This document shows, in pieces, positions 17,395 through 26,467 of a DNA stretch of 64,000 nucleotides. The position numbers were made by a program, and so were the translations under genes. Numbering within the stretch: position 1 is the stretch's first letter; each line of letters begins with the position of its first letter. The stretch comes from Pseudomaricurvus albidus (GTDB lineage Bacteria > Pseudomonadota > Gammaproteobacteria > Pseudomonadales > Cellvibrionaceae), in assembly GCF_018863235.1 (NCBI RefSeq), contig NZ_JAHKRS010000002.1:62001-126000 (forward strand), in the 5' to 3' direction. Under the pieces are notes generated by a model that worked only from the letters and a program-made list of their open reading frames with translations, searched no databases and had not been told where the DNA came from.

Positions 17395-17471
17395 GCACCC
17401 TTAGCTCAGCTGGATAGAGCGTCGCCCTCCGGAGGCGAAGGTCAGAGGTTCGAATCCTCTAGGGTGCGCCA
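17395..17471 (+). tRNA. tRNA-Arg, anticodon CCG
   Basis: 77 nt cloverleaf. Acceptor arms GCACCCT (17395-17401) and AGGGTGC (17461-17467), discriminator G and encoded CCA (17469-17471). The anticodon stem TCGCC/GGCGA encloses loop CTCCGGA with anticodon CCG at 17429-17431, reading CGG. The T arm contains GGTTCGAATCC. Confidence 0.96.
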
Positions 17472-17509
17472 TTCATAAAAGACCCCGCGCAGCGGGGTTT
17501 TTTATGAAT
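17471..17509 (+). terminator. Intrinsic terminator of the tRNA gene
   Basis: ACCCCGC (17482-17488) and GCGGGGT (17492-17498) with a GCA loop, then T-run to 17503. The flanks ATTCATAAAA and TTTTATGAAT are also complementary, making a longer, bidirectional structure. Confidence 0.85.
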
Positions 17510-17810
17510 GGTACCTCCTGGACTCGATGAGAGCCTCCGTTCGATCAAAGCGACAGCTTTGAGACCGCGCAAAGCGCGCCCGTAGGGTGATAAAAGCCCA
17601 AAGGCTTTTATCAGTCCATCCTCTCTGGCAGCCGCCTCCTAATTCTATCGAAGCCACCTGCCGCACAGCGGGGTTTTTTATGAATGGTTCAGTCTTGGGC
17701 TCGATGAGAACCTCCCAGGTTCGATCAAAGCGACAGCTTTGAGACCGCGCAAAGCGCGCCCGCAGGGTGATAAAAGCCCAGACGCTTCATCTGTCTATCT
17801 TCTCTGTCAG
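17487..17810. repeat. Duplicated hairpin-rich element downstream of tRNA-Arg
   Basis: Two imperfect tandem copies, about 17487-17631 and 17663-17810, with the core displaced by exactly 180 bp (core starts 17541 and 17721). The core is nearly identical over about 60 bases and holds small hairpins: AAAGC-GACA-GCTTT, GCGC-AAA-GCGC, and in copy 1 a ten-pair GATAAAAGCC-CAAA-GGCTTTTATC (17588-17611). Copy 2 has lost half of that last stem and the left arm of the terminator. The 735-bp gap between 17259 and 17995 holds only the tRNA, these repeats and the cytochrome promoter. The reading frames inside are not protein-like. Confidence 0.8.
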
Positions 17811-17938
17811 CTATTTCGTATTTCTCTTGGCGGTCTGTTGCCTCATTTATGGCTCCTGTCCGACGATTTTGACCGCCCCTGGTTGCTGAAAGATTCCCTT
17901 AGCGGTCATAAGGTTTTTCTCTTGAGCCGGTTTTTGTC

Positions 17939-17944
17939 TATAAT
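17939..17944 (+). promoter_or_regulatory. -10 element for the cytochrome gene
   Basis: Perfect TATAAT about 50 bp upstream of the start codon, preceded by TTTTTGTC. A -35 box at the right distance is poor, so the exact promoter is uncertain. Confidence 0.45.
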
Positions 17945-17995
17945 GCACCGTTACTGGCCAACCGGGCCTATGCCGAAAATGGAGAGGACTTAACT

Positions 17996-18421
17996 GTGAG
18001 TCATATGAAGAAGACAATGGGCCTGCTGGCGGCGGCTGGCCTGAGTGTGATGGTTTCAGCGGGCGCGGTCAGTGCTGATCTGAATGAAGAAATGCAAGAG
18101 CGCCTGAAGCCTGTGGGCGAAGTGTGTATGTCCGGTGACGACTGCGCAGCAGCCCCGGTAGCGGCAGCTCCTGCTGAGCCCCGCTCTGGTGTGGAAGTGT
18201 ACGAAGCGCACTGTCAGACCTGTCACGCAACCGGTGCTGCGGGTGCGCCCAAGTACGGTAATGCCGGCGACTGGGGTCCTCGGATTGCCAAAGGCATCGA
18301 AACCCTGTACACCCACGCATGGAGTGGTTTTAATGCCATGCCGGCGAAAGGTTTGTGTATGAGTTGTTCAGAAGACGAAGTTCACAAAGCCGTTGACCAT
18401 ATGGTGGAAGGCTCTAAATAA
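17996..18421 (+). CDS. Cytochrome c5 family protein, periplasmic
   Basis: 141 residues from a GTG with GGAGAGGA seven bases upstream; the ATG at 18005 would remove three residues. A signal peptide (MKKTMGLLAAAGLSVMVSAG, cut after SA at about 27) directs it to the periplasm. One haem site CQTCH lies at 73-77, with the likely axial Met M115 in FNAMPAKG. A second cysteine pair CMSC at 121-124 is a c5 hallmark, and C44/C50 may form another disulfide. Likely an electron carrier to a terminal oxidase or peroxidase. Single-gene unit with its own terminator. Confidence 0.93.
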   Translation: MSHMKKTMGLLAAAGLSVMVSAGAVSADLNEEMQERLKPVGEVCMSGDDCAAAPVAAAPAEPRSGVEVYEAHCQTCHATGAAGAPKYGNAGDWGPRIAKGIETLYTHAWSGFNAMPAKGLCMSCSEDEVHKAVDHMVEGSK

Positions 18422-18462
18422 GAATGATCGTCGGTCAGTCTCTGTGACTGACTGGAACAACA

Positions 18463-18489
18463 AAAAAGGCCGCAACAGCGGCCTTTTTT
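18463..18489 (+). terminator. Intrinsic terminator after the cytochrome gene
   Basis: GGCCGC-AACA-GCGGCC (18468-18483) followed by six T and preceded by six A, so it may also serve the convergent crc gene. Confidence 0.92.
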
Positions 18490-18529
18490 GTGGGCGGGCG
18501 AAAGGGATCTAACCCTTCTCGGCCACCGG

Positions 18530-19303
18530 TCAGTAGACTTCCAGGTCATAATCCACGATCAATGGCAAATGACTGGAAAACTCCTTGGTCTTGTAAGTGG
18601 TGGCGTATTCCACGCGATTGGCCAGACTGTCGGAGATGACCTGGTAGTCAACCCGCCATCCATCACCTTTGCCAACGGTACCGCTGGGCCACCAAGTGTA
18701 TTCGTCCTTGTCGGTGTTGCCTCGGCGGAAAGCGTCGGTATACCCCACCTGGGAGAACAGTTGTTTCATCCACTGTTGCTCATGAGGCAAAAACCCCGAG
18801 ACGCTGTCGTTGTCCTGCCAGTTCTGAACATCCTCACGCTTGTGAGCCATGGCCCAGTTACCGCAGAAAATAAATTCGCGACGCTTGCGGGTGATTTTGT
18901 GCAGGTGAGCCTGCATGTCATCGAAGAACTGAATTTTTACTTCCTGAGATTCATTCTCAGATCTGGCGGAAGGCGCGAGCAGTGAGCCCACGCTGATTTG
19001 TTCAAAATCTACTTGCAGGTAGCGGCCTTCCATATCCACACCGCTGCTGAAACCCAGGCCGTAAATCAGGGCCTTGGGTTGTTGGCGGGTGTAAATGGCA
19101 ACACCGTTGTAGTGCTTGATGCCGGAGTCGAAGAAGTAGGCAAAGTAGCCGTCCAGCTGAAACGGATCGCCGTCCAGCTCGTACTCCTGAGCACGTAAAT
19201 CTTGTAAGCAAATGATGTCGGCGTCCTGATCGGCGAGCCAGTCGTACAGACCTCGCTGTGCCGCCTGGTGAATACCGTCAACACAAAGACTGATAATGCG
19301 CAT
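18530..19303 (-). CDS. crc: Crc-like catabolite repression control protein (ExoIII fold)
   Basis: 257 residues, exonuclease III/APE fold. It follows Pseudomonas Crc closely: MRIIS at the start, ICLQDLRAQEYELD, FQLDGYFAYFF, GGVxxYTR-like GVAIYTRQQPKALIYGLGF, and WRVDYQVIS near the end. As in Crc, catalytic ExoIII motifs are changed: LQDLRA in place of LQE, FCGNW in place of GDLN, and SSHLPLIVDY in place of the SDH segment. It is therefore probably not a nuclease but a partner of Hfq in translational repression of catabolic mRNAs. It is divergent from pyrE, the same neighbour as in Pseudomonas. Confidence 0.85.
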   Translation of the reverse strand: MRIISLCVDGIHQAAQRGLYDWLADQDADIICLQDLRAQEYELDGDPFQLDGYFAYFFDSGIKHYNGVAIYTRQQPKALIYGLGFSSGVDMEGRYLQVDFEQISVGSLLAPSARSENESQEVKIQFFDDMQAHLHKITRKRREFIFCGNWAMAHKREDVQNWQDNDSVSGFLPHEQQWMKQLFSQVGYTDAFRRGNTDKDEYTWWPSGTVGKGDGWRVDYQVISDSLANRVEYATTYKTKEFSSHLPLIVDYDLEVY

Positions 19304-19690
19304 GTTAGCCCCTTGATTACAGGCTGCGTATGATACCCGAGCTTTCGTTATTTTTGTTAATTCTATTTCCCTATGACGCTAATAAAGCCGGTCTGGGAAT
19401 TCACAGGCTTCATTAAAACTAGATCATTTTGGGGGGATTGCCACAGTTCGGTTCGTGAACTGGCTGGTAGTTTTCCCCATATTGAGCCTGACATAATGTG
19501 CTTTGACGTCATCGGGTGCATTTTGTTCGGCATACGCGTTCTGCCCTTTTGATGATTTTGAACAAGCAAGAACTCTGCCCGATGTGTGACAGAGCGTGGT
19601 GTGGCTGTGTATCATTACCTTCTATTTGACGGCTCCGGAGGAGCTGTTTGACTGACAGGTCAGTGATGACGAGTAGACGAGAGCAAACCG
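19304..19690. other. Divergent crc-pyrE intergenic region
   Basis: 387 bp without a convincing gene. The only structure I see is a palindrome ACTGACAGGTCAGT at 19651-19664, 27 bp before pyrE, of the kind bound by TetR-type repressors. Promoters could not be placed with confidence. Confidence 0.35.
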
Positions 19691-20332
19691 ATGCAGCAGT
19701 ACCAGAGAGACTTTATCCAGCTAGCCATTGACCATGAAGCCCTGTGCTTTGGGGAATTTACCTTGAAATCCGGGCGCACCAGCCCTTATTTCTTCAATGC
19801 CGGCAAGTTTCAGACGGGTGCAGCACTGGCGGCATTGGGGCGATTTTATGCCGATGCACTGGAAAGCTCCGGTGTGCCTTATGATGTGGTCTTTGGGCCC
19901 GCCTACAAAGGTATTCCGCTGGCGGCGACCACGGCGGTGGCTCTGTCGGACAAACACGGCAAAGACATGCCCTATTGTTTCAACCGCAAGGAAGCCAAAG
20001 ATCACGGTGAGGGTGGCAGTCTGGTCGGGGCTCCTCTGCAGGGCAAGATTCTGATTGTGGATGACGTGATTACCGCGGGAACCGCGGTGAGAGAAGTGAT
20101 GTCGATCATCAAGGCCGAAGGTGCCGAGCCGGCCGCGGTCCTGATTGGTCTGAATCGACAGGAAAAAGGCCAGGGTGAATTGTCTGCGATCCAGGAGGTG
20201 GAGCGGGACTACGGTATTCCGGTGGTCAGTATTGTCTGTCTGGAAGACATTATTGCCTTTTTGCAGGAGCAGGGCGGCCAGCAGGATATGGTGGACAAGA
20301 TTCGAGAGTACCGGCTTCAGTACGGGGTTTAA
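19691..20332 (+). CDS. pyrE: Orotate phosphoribosyltransferase
   Basis: 213 residues, exactly the usual length. Joins orotate to PRPP to give orotidine 5'-monophosphate in pyrimidine synthesis. [19 protein letters not shown] at the N-terminus, [24 protein letters not shown] (flexible loop) and the PRPP-binding [16 protein letters not shown] are all intact. GACGAGAG precedes the ATG. Stands alone, divergent from crc. Confidence 0.97.
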   Translation: MQQYQRDFIQLAIDHEALCFGEFTLKSGRTSPYFFNAGKFQTGAALAALGRFYADALESSGVPYDVVFGPAYKGIPLAATTAVALSDKHGKDMPYCFNRKEAKDHGEGGSLVGAPLQGKILIVDDVITAGTAVREVMSIIKAEGAEPAAVLIGLNRQEKGQGELSAIQEVERDYGIPVVSIVCLEDIIAFLQEQGGQQDMVDKIREYRLQYGV

Positions 20333-20403
20333 GCTTTTGTTCAGCTCCGGCGCTGCATTATTTGATAAAAGCAGTCATAAAGTAATCATAAACAGGTGAA
20401 CCT

Positions 20404-21078
20404 ATGAAAACACTGACTCTATTCCGGCGATCTACCGGTGTGCCACATCTTGTCAAAGGGATGGCATTGCTGGTGGTGTTGGCGGGGCAGTCAATGTGGG
20501 CTCAGGCACAGTCCGGCAAAACCTTTTACCGCTACCTGAACGAGCAGGGCATTCCGGTGCTTAATCACCAGATTCCACCGGAGTATGCACAGAAAGGTTA
20601 CGAAGTCGTGTCTGCGAACGGCGAGGTGATCAAGGTTGTACCGCCGGCGCCCAGTGCTAAAGCTGCGACCCAGATGGAGCTTAAGCGACAGCGTGAGGCT
20701 GAGTTGGCTCAGTGGGATGAAGAGTTGCGTCGCCGTTACAGCACTGTGCGTGATATTGAAGCAGCCAAAAAGCGCAAACTGGTACAGGTGGATGGCAGTA
20801 TTGCAATTCTCAAGGGCAATATTCGGAATCTGAAGTCACAAATTGCTGACCAGCAGGCAAAGGCGGCCAGAAGTGAGCGCATGGGACAAGCCGTACCCGA
20901 GGCTACTCTGAAAGCTCTGGAGGGGTTGGAAGAAGAGTTGAGAGTGAGCGAAGCGCAAATCAAGGAGCGAGAAAAGCAGTACAAGCAGATCGAGGCAAAA
21001 TACGATCGCGACATCGAGCGCTTTAAGATCATCAGCCCTGAGCGTCCGCGAAACACTACCACTGCCGATAAGCGCTGA
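20404..21078 (+). CDS. Secreted coiled-coil protein with a DUF4124-like N-terminus
   Basis: 224 residues. Signal peptide with a hydrophobic core (ALLVVLAGQSMW) and probable cleavage at AQA-QS, about residue 36. Then a short TFYRYLNEQGIPVLNHQIPPE section resembling the DUF4124 domain, in which a bacterial periplasmic protein displays an (F/Y)xxxDxxG-type motif. From about residue 90 to 210 it is a highly charged helical region (KRQREAELAQWDEELRRRY, KEREKQYKQIEAKYDRDIER) that should form a coiled coil. Function unknown; probably periplasmic. No operon partner. Confidence 0.75.
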   Translation: MKTLTLFRRSTGVPHLVKGMALLVVLAGQSMWAQAQSGKTFYRYLNEQGIPVLNHQIPPEYAQKGYEVVSANGEVIKVVPPAPSAKAATQMELKRQREAELAQWDEELRRRYSTVRDIEAAKKRKLVQVDGSIAILKGNIRNLKSQIADQQAKAARSERMGQAVPEATLKALEGLEEELRVSEAQIKEREKQYKQIEAKYDRDIERFKIISPERPRNTTTADKR

Positions 21079-21201
21079 TTCATCTGGAATGTATTTCCCT
21101 CCGCCGGAAGGTTTCTGCTTCGTCCCGGCTCCCTGTTTGCTGTTATGATGGCTTTCTTTTGAAATGCCTGACTCATAACAACATCCAAGTAAGGAGCCTC
21201 C

Positions 21202-21624
21202 ATGTCTCAAAGCATTATTTTTCAACCACTGCTGACCATGCTGATTTTAACCGGCGTGGTGTGGCTGGTGTTGTTTATTCGTCGTATGTCTTATCTGGTA
21301 TCTCAGAAGATCGACGCTGAACAGTTGAAAACACCCTCTCAGGTTTCCGCGTTGATTCCCGATAATGTCGAATCACCGGCGAATAATTTTAAGAACCTGT
21401 TTGAAGTGCCGGTGGTTTTCTATGTGGTGTGCATCGCCGCCTTTTTGTTGGGGCAGGTAGATGGTCTGCTGGTCAATCTGGCCTGGGCGTTTGTCATTTT
21501 GCGAGTGATTCATTCGCTGGTGCACTGTTCCTACAACCGGGTACAGCATCGCTTTATGGCGTACCTGGGATCCAGCATTGTGGTGTGGGTCATGGTGGGT
21601 AAAGTGGCCTTGGCGACTTTTTGA
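21202..21624 (+). CDS. MAPEG-family membrane protein
   Basis: 140 residues with four hydrophobic spans (around 8-26, 72-90, 92-108 and 120-138). The FEVPVVFYVVC segment and RVIHSLVHCSYNRVQHRF are typical of the MAPEG family, membrane proteins related to glutathione S-transferases and eicosanoid enzymes. Substrate is unknown in bacteria. AAGGAG ribosome site. Ends at a strong hairpin shared with the convergent efflux operon. Confidence 0.88.
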   Translation: MSQSIIFQPLLTMLILTGVVWLVLFIRRMSYLVSQKIDAEQLKTPSQVSALIPDNVESPANNFKNLFEVPVVFYVVCIAAFLLGQVDGLLVNLAWAFVILRVIHSLVHCSYNRVQHRFMAYLGSSIVVWVMVGKVALATF

Positions 21625-21655
21625 ATCTAAGGTTGTCAACCACGGATTGACGAAG

Positions 21656-21687
21656 AAGGCCGGGCAGAGTGAACTCTGTCCGGCCTT
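21656..21687. terminator. Bidirectional hairpin between MAPEG and RND genes
   Basis: Fifteen-base arms AAGGCCGGGCAGAGT and ACTCTGTCCGGCCTT around a two-base apex, with a single G-T pair. It lies between two convergent genes. Confidence 0.8.
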
Positions 21688-21710
21688 TCTGTTTCATGAA
21701 CTTTTTGGTG

Positions 21711-24700
21711 TTAAGAGGAGTGTTCTGCCTGACCGGCATCCCTCTCGAACGGCAGGGCTCCCCGATCGACTTTATCTCCCTGCATGCGGGCTTTGACTCT
21801 CTCACCTAACAGGAACAGGCCCGGCACCAGAAACAGGGTGACGGTGGTGGCGAACAACACGCCGAAGGACAGGGAGATCACCATCGGGATCAGAAATCGT
21901 GCCTGGGTACTGGTTTCCGCCATAATAGGAACCAGTCCTATAAAGGTGGTGACGGAAGTCAGCACAATGGGACGGAAGCGATCCCGCCCGGCCTGCACCA
22001 CAGCTTCAAAAACCTCCATGCCGCTTTCCCGCAGATGATTGATGCGATCCAGCAGAACCAGGTTGTCATTGACCACTACCCCGGCACAGGCAAAAAAGCC
22101 CAGCATCGACATCATGCTCACTTCGCGCCCCATAATCAGGTGGCCAATGACGGCACCCATAAAGCCAAAAGGGACGGCGGTGAGAATCAGAACCGGTTGC
22201 CAGTATGAGCGAAACGCGATGGCCATCAAGCCGAAAATGAGCAGCAGTGCGAGACCGAAGTTGCGTGTTGTGGAGCCGACAAACTCCGCCTCGTTTTCCA
22301 TGTCACCGGCAACCCCCAGATGGAAGTCGGGGTATTGCTGTTGCCAGCGGGGCAAGTTGTCCTGCAGCAAACCGTTCACAATCATCGTCGGGTTGCCTTT
22401 GCTGCTGTCGACTTCTGCAGTGATGTCGATGGCGCGCTTTCGATCTACCCGTTCGATAGTCGTGTAACCGGGGACAAACTGAACACTGGCAACGGTATCC
22501 AGTGGAATCTCCCGACCGTCGCTGGTGCGGATACGCATCTCCCGCAGTTGATCCACATTATTTCTTTCATCCCTGGGGTAGCGCACCATGACTTTGACGT
22601 CTTCTTTGCCTCGCGGAATGCGCTGTGCTTCCTCGCCGTAAAAGCCCTGACGAACCTGGCGGGCGATATCCGCCAGTCCTAACCCCAGCATTTCGGCGTT
22701 GGGCTTGAGTTTCAGTTCAATCTCTGTGCGGGCGGCGGTTAAAGAGTCGCGCAGATCGTAAACCCCCGAATAGCTGGCCAGAGTCTGGCGCACCTCCTGA
22801 ATCGCCTGTTCCATGATGTCGTAATCGTCGACTCCCAATGTCAGGCGCAGGCTGATGGCCGCACTGATTTCATTGAGGGTGGCATTGGCTTTGATTTGAT
22901 CGGCGTCGTGTATGTCGCCGGCCAGCTCTCGCCAGCGTTTGACGATCTCACTGGAGGCGACGTCATGCTTGTCGGAGTGTTTGAGGGCGATGGTGACCAG
23001 GGCGTTGTTTTCCCACGCCCAGGATTGCACATCTCCAATAACACCGTCGTCGTCGCCAGCAAACAGAGTCCGGTCGGTTTTGAGTTGCTCCGCGCTCTGC
23101 TCCAGTTGATGGATAATTTGTTCCTGAGTCTTGAAGGGGCTGCCCTCGGGGACGGTGACCTGAATGCGAACAAAGTCGGAAGCCACCACCGGCATAAACG
23201 TCTTTTTCATCCAGCCGCCACCATAGAGCGCTACGGCCAGGGCAAAGGCCACCGCAAAACCGGCAATGGTGGCGCCGTTACTGCGCAGGCTGGTCAGCAG
23301 GGTCGGCCGATAAATACGATCGGCAAACTGGTCGAGTCCCAGTGCAATATGTTCACGGCTGTGTTTTAGCCATTTCAGCAACCGGTTGTTGGTCGGTTTC
23401 TCGGGCTTCAGGTGAGCCAGGTGAGAGGGCAAAATCAGCATCGATTCTATCAGCGAGAATGTCAGGGCGAGGATCACCACCACAGGAATCGCGTAACTCA
23501 TGTCGCCCATGGAGCCGGGTATTGCCAGCAGCGGGGCAAAAAAGATCATGGTGCTGATGACAGCGAAAAACACCGGTTTGCTGATGGATTTAACGCCGGC
23601 GGCGGCCGCCTCATGACCTCGCAGGCCACTTTGCTGCTTCGAATAAATGCTCTCGCCGACAATGATGGCATCGTCCACGACGATCCCCAGTACCATAAGA
23701 AAAGCAAACATGGAGACCATGTTCAGGCTGACACTGGCGAGCGGCAGCAGCCACAGAGCGCCCAGGAAGGCCACGGCAATGCCCACGCACACCCAGGCTG
23801 CCAGAGCGGGTCGCAAAAACAGCATCAGGATAATAAACACCAGCAACAGGCCCGACAGTGAGTTTTTGAGCAGCAGATTCATGCGGCCTTCAAACATGTC
23901 GGACCAGTCCCGCCAGACTTTTGCCTCCAGTCCCGGTGGCAAGTCGGCCTGAGCGTTTTGCAAATAGGTTTCGACCGTGCGGGCAATGTTCAGCACATCC
24001 GGTTCTTCGGAGCTTTTGACTTCCAGAAACACCGCAGGCTTGCCGTTCAGGTGAGCCACCACATTGTCTTCGCTGAAGCCGTCGGTAACCGTGCCAATGT
24101 CACCAATAGTCAGCTCGGCGCCATCTTCCCTGCTGTCGACGACAATCCTGTCAAAGTCGCCGGCGGAATAGGCCTGTCCTCGGGTTTGCAACTGAATGTC
24201 GCCAATGTCCGACTGGATGATGCCGGCGGGCAGGTTCAGCGAGGCCTGACGCACGGCATTCACAACCTGCTCAAAGCTGAGGTTGTAGCGGCGCAGGTTG
24301 TGCTCGGAAATTTCGATGGCCATCTCGTCCGGGCGGGTGGCATTAAGGTTGACGATGGAGACCCCTGGCAGCAGGGCAATCTCATCGCGCATTTTTTCGC
24401 CGGCATTTTTCAGGGTTTCTTCATCCACATCGCCAAACAGGCCGATGCTCATGACCTCAGTCTGCCACAGCACTTCGGTAATGATGGGTTTTTCGGCATC
24501 GGCGGGAAAGGTGGAGATGGCGTCGACCCGGGCCTTGATGTTGTTGAGCAGTCGCTGGGAGTCGTAGCCGTTGACTGCTTCCACCTGAACGGAGCCGGTA
24601 TTGAGGCGCGCCGTGGAAGTGATTTTTTCAATGCCATCCAGATCAGCGATGGCTTCTTCCACCCGTTTCACAATTTGCTCTTCAACTTCCACCGGACCTG

Positions 24701-24863
24701 CGCCGGGGTAGGGGACCTGCACCTGAATCAGGTTGGTTTGGACTCCTGGAAAGACTTCTTTATTGAGATTCACCAGATTGCTGAGGCCGCCGAGAATGAT
24801 GACGATCATCAACAGATTGGCGGCAATGGGGTTGTCAATAAACCACTGAATGATTCTGTTCAT
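21711..24863 (-). CDS. RND efflux transporter, permease subunit
   Basis: 1050 residues, the size of AcrB-type hydrophobic/amphiphilic exporters. N-terminal span FIDNPIAANLLMIVIILGG, a first periplasmic porter loop, a central bundle with GIVVDDAIIVGESIYSKQ (the proton-relay aspartate pair on TM4), a second porter loop after about residue 560, and C-terminal GVVVNDNLVLLDRIN and RDRFRPIVLTSVTTFIGL. Driven by protons across the inner membrane; substrate not predictable. Start overlaps the adaptor stop (24860-24863). No outer-membrane channel gene follows, so a TolC elsewhere must serve. Confidence 0.95.
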   Translation of the reverse strand: MNRIIQWFIDNPIAANLLMIVIILGGLSNLVNLNKEVFPGVQTNLIQVQVPYPGAGPVEVEEQIVKRVEEAIADLDGIEKITSTARLNTGSVQVEAVNGYDSQRLLNNIKARVDAISTFPADAEKPIITEVLWQTEVMSIGLFGDVDEETLKNAGEKMRDEIALLPGVSIVNLNATRPDEMAIEISEHNLRRYNLSFEQVVNAVRQASLNLPAGIIQSDIGDIQLQTRGQAYSAGDFDRIVVDSREDGAELTIGDIGTVTDGFSEDNVVAHLNGKPAVFLEVKSSEEPDVLNIARTVETYLQNAQADLPPGLEAKVWRDWSDMFEGRMNLLLKNSLSGLLLVFIILMLFLRPALAAWVCVGIAVAFLGALWLLPLASVSLNMVSMFAFLMVLGIVVDDAIIVGESIYSKQQSGLRGHEAAAAGVKSISKPVFFAVISTMIFFAPLLAIPGSMGDMSYAIPVVVILALTFSLIESMLILPSHLAHLKPEKPTNNRLLKWLKHSREHIALGLDQFADRIYRPTLLTSLRSNGATIAGFAVAFALAVALYGGGWMKKTFMPVVASDFVRIQVTVPEGSPFKTQEQIIHQLEQSAEQLKTDRTLFAGDDDGVIGDVQSWAWENNALVTIALKHSDKHDVASSEIVKRWRELAGDIHDADQIKANATLNEISAAISLRLTLGVDDYDIMEQAIQEVRQTLASYSGVYDLRDSLTAARTEIELKLKPNAEMLGLGLADIARQVRQGFYGEEAQRIPRGKEDVKVMVRYPRDERNNVDQLREMRIRTSDGREIPLDTVASVQFVPGYTTIERVDRKRAIDITAEVDSSKGNPTMIVNGLLQDNLPRWQQQYPDFHLGVAGDMENEAEFVGSTTRNFGLALLLIFGLMAIAFRSYWQPVLILTAVPFGFMGAVIGHLIMGREVSMMSMLGFFACAGVVVNDNLVLLDRINHLRESGMEVFEAVVQAGRDRFRPIVLTSVTTFIGLVPIMAETSTQARFLIPMVISLSFGVLFATTVTLFLVPGLFLLGERVKARMQGDKVDRGALPFERDAGQAEHSS

Positions 24864-26119
24864 AGTGCGGCCGCCTGATCCTTGGCCAGCTGGTGGGTTT
24901 CGGTGGTCTGGTCGTTCTCTGGCAGAGGCGTGACCACCATGCCCTCACTCAGAAGACTCTGGCGCCCGACAACGATGGCGTCGCCTTTGCGAATATCGCC
25001 GCGAATCCAGGCCTGCTGACCATCGGTGTGCAGCAGGGATACGACTTTTTCGTGAGCCCGGTTGTTGGTGTCCAAAATGTACAGGTGATTGCGCTTGAAC
25101 AGAGCCTCATGGGGAATCGTGATCACGTCTTCCAGTTCCCGCCCCTGTATTTCGGCTTCCACAAACAAACCGACGATCAGCGGAGCCTGAATGGTGTCGT
25201 TCTTGAGAAAGTTGCCGGTTACCCGAAATGGGTCTTTCACTTCCGCCACGGCATAATAGAGGCGCGAGCGGGTATCGAGACTGGCTTCGGTGCGGGTGAT
25301 GTGTCCCTGCCAGGTGTAGCGTTTACCGGCAATGGTGCCGATGAGGGTGACCTTCGGTCCGGTGCTGTGAGGTTCCGCGGCAGTGGTTCCTGCCGTGGGG
25401 CTGTTGCTCAGTCCCAGAGGCAGATCCACCAGCGATACCTGGCGATCAGTCAATGGCAGTCGAATCTCGGCAACGCTGGTGTCGTAGACGCTGGCGATGG
25501 CAGTGCCGGGGGTAACGTACTGGCCCAAATCCACTTTGGTGTTACGGATCCGGCCGTCAAAGGGGATGCTCACCTGGGTGCGCTCCAGATTGAGCTGAGC
25601 CTGCTCCCGATCCGCCTTGGCCGATTGCAGCTGTGCTTCTGCCGCAGCCAATTGGGGTTTTCTCAGAAAGAGTTCGTTGGCCTCTTTATTGCCCAGGTCG
25701 CGCCACTCGCGACGGGCCTGACGATTGCGACCTTTTTCGGTGGCCAGCAGTTGGGTGGCGTCGGCAACCCGGGCTTCGGCGCCCAGCAGGGCAGTTTTGT
25801 AGTCTCTGGGGTCAATGGTGATCAGTGGCTGGTGTGCCTGAACAAAAGCACCGTCGACAAAGCTGGGAGCCACTTCGGTGATGCGGCCACTGACTTCGGC
25901 CACCAGATCGATTTCCCGGCGTGGTGCCACAGTGCCCTGGGATTTAACCGTGATTGCCTGTGGCGAAGGGGATGCGAACACGACCTCGACTCTGGGCGGC
26001 GGCGGTGTTGCCACGGGCGTTGGCGTCGGTTTGGGTTTAAGGGTGGCCACTGCCAGTACAAGCAGTCCGCCGAGAATAAGAATGGCGACAGGTTTAACGC
26101 TGATTTTGTGACGGGTCAC
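24860..26119 (-). CDS. RND efflux membrane fusion (periplasmic adaptor) subunit
   Basis: 419 residues from a GTG at 26119, chosen because AAGGA stands seven bases upstream; an in-frame GTG at 26167 would add 16 residues. One N-terminal anchor (PVAILILGGLLVLAVA), a proline-rich linker, lipoyl-like halves (EIDLVAEVSGRITEVAPSF and RTQVSIPFDGRIRNTKVDLG) flanking an alpha-hairpin with about 70 charged residues, then beta-barrel domains. It links the inner-membrane pump to an outer-membrane channel. First gene of the two-gene operon. The 350 bp to tex hold no other gene that I can support. Confidence 0.92.
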   Translation of the reverse strand: MTRHKISVKPVAILILGGLLVLAVATLKPKPTPTPVATPPPPRVEVVFASPSPQAITVKSQGTVAPRREIDLVAEVSGRITEVAPSFVDGAFVQAHQPLITIDPRDYKTALLGAEARVADATQLLATEKGRNRQARREWRDLGNKEANELFLRKPQLAAAEAQLQSAKADREQAQLNLERTQVSIPFDGRIRNTKVDLGQYVTPGTAIASVYDTSVAEIRLPLTDRQVSLVDLPLGLSNSPTAGTTAAEPHSTGPKVTLIGTIAGKRYTWQGHITRTEASLDTRSRLYYAVAEVKDPFRVTGNFLKNDTIQAPLIVGLFVEAEIQGRELEDVITIPHEALFKRNHLYILDTNNRAHEKVVSLLHTDGQQAWIRGDIRKGDAIVVGRQSLLSEGMVVTPLPENDQTTETHQLAKDQAAAL

Positions 26120-26467
26120 AACAGATTCCTTGCAGTTGTTATTGGTGTTACCTGATTTTGAGGCCACGCAGGTGATATTCTGGAGGGACCGGCAGGCTTA
26201 GAGAAGCCATTGATTGCCGGTTGTGGCTCCAAAGGGTTCTACTGTATACGCTGGAAACGTCCAGTTTAGTCACCGCTGGCAGGACTTGTCCTGAGCCTTT
26301 ACCCATCTTATCACGCGACCATAAAACCCGATCAAAAACAAGGCTGTTTTCGGGCTTTCTATTTACGCATAATGGCTGGCTAATGCCCCGTAAGACATTC
26401 GATAAAAGCGCCGGGGCCACTGAATTCAACACGTCCAGACTTACTCCGTATTCCAAGAGTTGTATCT

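Noticed and set aside
17395-17810. Genomic island inserted at tRNA-Arg
   Set aside because: No integrase, no att-like copy of the tRNA 3' end, and normal housekeeping genes follow at once.
17739-17993. 84-codon frame between the tRNA repeats and the cytochrome gene
   Set aside because: Begins inside the duplicated hairpin element and runs over the TATAAT promoter; no coding character.
19424-19615. 63-codon minus-strand frame in the crc-pyrE gap
   Set aside because: No ribosome site and low-complexity, non-protein-like sequence.
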